Source: Verrucomicrobia bacterium UBA1727 (lineage in GTDB: Bacteria; Verrucomicrobiota; Kiritimatiellia; RFP12; UBA1067). Taken from it: DNA of 6,849 nt. Of the stretch, positions 5,751 through 6,849 are shown piece by piece. Position 1 is the first letter of the stretch. Each line of letters opens with the position of its first letter. The stretch lies in NCBI GenBank assembly GCA_002315875.1, contig DCIL01000041.1, forward strand, positions 256 through 7,104, read 5' to 3'. The notes under the pieces are model-generated. The model was not told the origin of the DNA, made no database searches, and saw only the letters and a list, made by a program, of their open reading frames with translations. Made by a program: the position numbers and the translations under genes.

Positions 5751-5794
5751 AAGGAAAAAGGAAAAGGGAAAAGTGAAAAAGGCGAAGGCGAAGG
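5737..5794 (+). other. Polypurine tract across the GH16-coaB junction
   Basis: In this 58-base stretch 54 bases are A or G; the exceptions are t5748, t5774, c5783 and c5789. It covers the end of the GH16 gene, the gap and the first codons of coaB. It holds several overlapping AGGAAAA/AAAAGGG units that could serve as Shine-Dalgarno sequences, and it encodes the Lys/Gly-rich N-terminus of CoaB. Its composition contrasts with the balanced G+C-rich flanks. Confidence 0.7.
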
Positions 5795-6420
5795 TGGTGA
5801 TAACGGCGGGCCCTACGCGGGAGCATCTTGATCCCGTGCGATTCCTTTCCAATCCTTCGACCGGACGCATGGGGTTCGCGATTGCGAAGGCGGCTGTCGA
5901 ACGCGGCTTCGAGGTTACGCTGATCGCCGGACCCGTCGCTCTGAAGACACCGAAGGGCGTAAAGCGCATCGATGTGGTGAGTGCGCGGGAGATGTGCGCG
6001 GCGGCGGTTGAAGAGGCGAAGGCGGCCGATGTCTTCATCGCTACTGCCGCGGTGGCGGATTGGCGTCCCGCGAAGTGCGCGGCGCGCAAGCTTAAGAAGG
6101 ACGAGATGAGCTCGGTCTTGAAACTCGTCAGGAATCCCGACATTCTCAAGACCGTCAATGCGACCGTGAAGCGCAAGGGTAATTCCGATCTCAAGCTCGT
6201 CGGATTTGCCGCGGAGACCGGCAATCCGATTTGTGAGGCCGCGCGCAAGTGCCGCGAGAAGGGGCTTGAGTTCATTGTCGCCAATGATGTGACCGCCAAA
6301 GGCGCGGGCTTCGGCGCGAGCACCAACCGCGTTGTGATTCTCGACAAGTTCGGCAACCGCAAGGCGCTTGCGCTGATGAGCAAGCTCGCCATCGGCCGCA
6401 GAATAATGTCCCTCGTTTGA
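5773..6420 (+). CDS. coaB: Phosphopantothenoylcysteine synthetase (CoaB), stand-alone
   Basis: This enzyme joins 4'-phosphopantothenate to cysteine using a nucleoside triphosphate (CTP in most bacteria), a step of coenzyme A synthesis. The 215-aa protein matches the CoaB half of bifunctional CoaBC (Dfp). VVITAGPTREHLDPVRF is at 8-24 and SNPSTGRMG at 26-34, with N27 matching the asparagine that binds the acyl-cytidylate intermediate. AAVADWRPAK and the KLKK lysines (dimerisation/active-site flap) follow, then RNPDIL, VGFAAET, IVANDV and the C-terminal KLAIGRRI. The N-terminal flavin-dependent decarboxylase CoaC is absent, so it should be encoded elsewhere. I chose GTG 5773 because AAAGGG precedes it and the protein then begins just before its first strand. 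GTG 5731 is possible; it would add 14 mostly charged residues and overlap the GH16 gene by 20 nt. Confidence 0.92.
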   Translation: MKKAKAKVVITAGPTREHLDPVRFLSNPSTGRMGFAIAKAAVERGFEVTLIAGPVALKTPKGVKRIDVVSAREMCAAAVEEAKAADVFIATAAVADWRPAKCAARKLKKDEMSSVLKLVRNPDILKTVNATVKRKGNSDLKLVGFAAETGNPICEAARKCREKGLEFIVANDVTAKGAGFGASTNRVVILDKFGNRKALALMSKLAIGRRIMSLV

Positions 6421-6442
6421 TTTACCGAACAACGGTCTATTT

Positions 6443-6451
6443 TGATATAAT
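6443..6451 (+). promoter_or_regulatory. Extended -10 promoter of gatB, near-leaderless geometry
   Basis: The sequence reads TGA-TATAAT-ACGCGTGATT-ATG. TATAAT is at 6446-6451 and the TG of an extended -10 is at 6443-6444. No good -35 is visible. The box ends 10 nt before ATG 6462, predicting a start site near G6458 and a leader of about 4 nt. No Shine-Dalgarno is present in the 41-bp gap. The 11 bases TATAATACGCG are identical to those in the tilS promoter. Confidence 0.72.
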
Positions 6452-6461
6452 ACGCGTGATT

Positions 6462-6849
6462 ATGGAATTCGAAAATACCATCGGGCTTGAAACCCACGTG
6501 CAGCTCAAGACGAACACCAAGATGTTCTGCAGCTGTCTTCTGAAAACGGGCTGCGAGCCCAACACCAATGTCTGCCCCGTGTGTCTCGGCTATCCCGGGG
6601 CGCTGCCGGTAATGAACAAGGAGGCGGTCAAGTTCACCGTCATGTCCGGAATGATGCTCGGCGGCGAGATCAACCGTCACGCGACGTTCGATCGAAAGAA
6701 CTATTTCTATCCCGACATGGCCAAGGACTACCAGATCTCCGAAAACGGCAATCCGCTGGTGATCGGCGGCGGTGTCGAGATTGCTTTGGCCGATGGCTCG
6801 AAGAAGTTCATCCGCATCAACCATATCCATCTCGAGGAGGATGCGGCGA
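6462..6849 (+). CDS. gatB: Aspartyl/glutamyl-tRNA amidotransferase subunit B, N-terminal part (partial)
   Basis: The first 129 codons are present and the gene runs off the window. GatB is the tRNA-binding kinase/transamidase subunit of GatCAB. It activates the side chain of Glu-tRNA-Gln or Asp-tRNA-Asn so that ammonia from GatA converts it to Gln or Asn. The start IGLETHVQLKTNTKMFC is the canonical GatB N-terminus. C23-x-C25 and C38-x2-C41 (FCSC then VCPVCLGYPG) form the four-cysteine zinc site found in many but not all GatB proteins. LPVMN, the DRKNYFYPDMAKDYQISE block (conserved DRKxYFYPDxPKxYQxSQ) and HLEEDA follow. GatC and GatA are not encoded upstream, so the subunit genes are at least partly separate. 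Alternative GTG 6456 would add two residues; ATG fits the family start. Confidence 0.97.
   Translation, partial: MEFENTIGLETHVQLKTNTKMFCSCLLKTGCEPNTNVCPVCLGYPGALPVMNKEAVKFTVMSGMMLGGEINRHATFDRKNYFYPDMAKDYQISENGNPLVIGGGVEIALADGSKKFIRINHIHLEEDAA

Noticed and set aside
6424..6443. accg-aacaa-cggt hairpin followed by ctatttt after coaB, as a terminator
   Set aside because: A 4-bp stem is too weak, and the T-run merges into the gatB -10 region.
5151..6830. Open frame of 559 codons on the minus strand
   Set aside because: It is antisense to three recognised genes (GH16, coaB, gatB) and runs across their boundaries. No motifs or start signals support it.
1..6849. CRISPR array, insertion sequence, tRNA/rRNA gene, toxin-antitoxin pair or phage genes
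   Set aside because: I saw no spaced direct repeats, transposase motifs, cloverleaf or rRNA-like segments, and all long stretches are explained by recognised genes. The longest gene-free stretch is 80 bp (117-196).

Overview
The window is about 60% G+C and almost fully coding. It carries mostly housekeeping genes plus two accessory ones: a GH16 glycosidase and a membrane-anchored protein of unknown function. I infer a PVC-superphylum bacterium, most likely of the Kiritimatiellota/Verrucomicrobiota/Lentisphaerota side. The reasons are a GatB with a four-cysteine zinc motif, a CoaB encoded apart from CoaC, a short TilS, and a protein resembling repeat-type hypotheticals I recall from PVC genomes. 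No marker gene settles the taxonomy.

Layout. (1) 1-116 is the 3' end of a glyceraldehyde-3-phosphate dehydrogenase gene, followed by a strong G+C-rich hairpin. (2) 197-1902 holds a two-gene unit on the + strand: a calcium/sodium antiporter-type cation exchanger, then a 227-aa anchored protein whose TTG start overlaps the exchanger's stop codon. (3) 1874-2554 is tilS on the - strand, converging with and overlapping the previous gene by 29 bp. (4) 2555-2625 is a compact divergent promoter region for tilS and yggS. (5) 2626-6420 is a tightly packed + strand run of yggS, rimO, a GH16 glycosidase gene and coaB, with gaps of 1, 1 and about 22 nt, so probably one operon. (6) 6462 onward is the start of gatB, which has its own promoter-like box.

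Function. tilS (tRNA-Ile lysidine), rimO (ribosomal protein S12 methylthiolation) and gatB (transamidation of Asp/Glu-tRNA) all serve decoding. yggS (PLP homeostasis) and coaB (coenzyme A synthesis) serve cofactor metabolism. The GH16 enzyme is the odd member: a probably exported polysaccharide hydrolase embedded in a housekeeping operon, with an N-terminal segment resembling one prenyltransferase/squalene-cyclase-type repeat.

The most notable non-coding signal is a perfect TATAAT box, always within TATAATAC, placed 7, 8 and 10 nt before the start codons of tilS, yggS and gatB. None of the three starts has a correctly placed Shine-Dalgarno sequence. This arrangement predicts leaderless or near-leaderless mRNAs. 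I found no defence system, CRISPR array, insertion sequence, tRNA or rRNA gene, and no convincing wholly new system.
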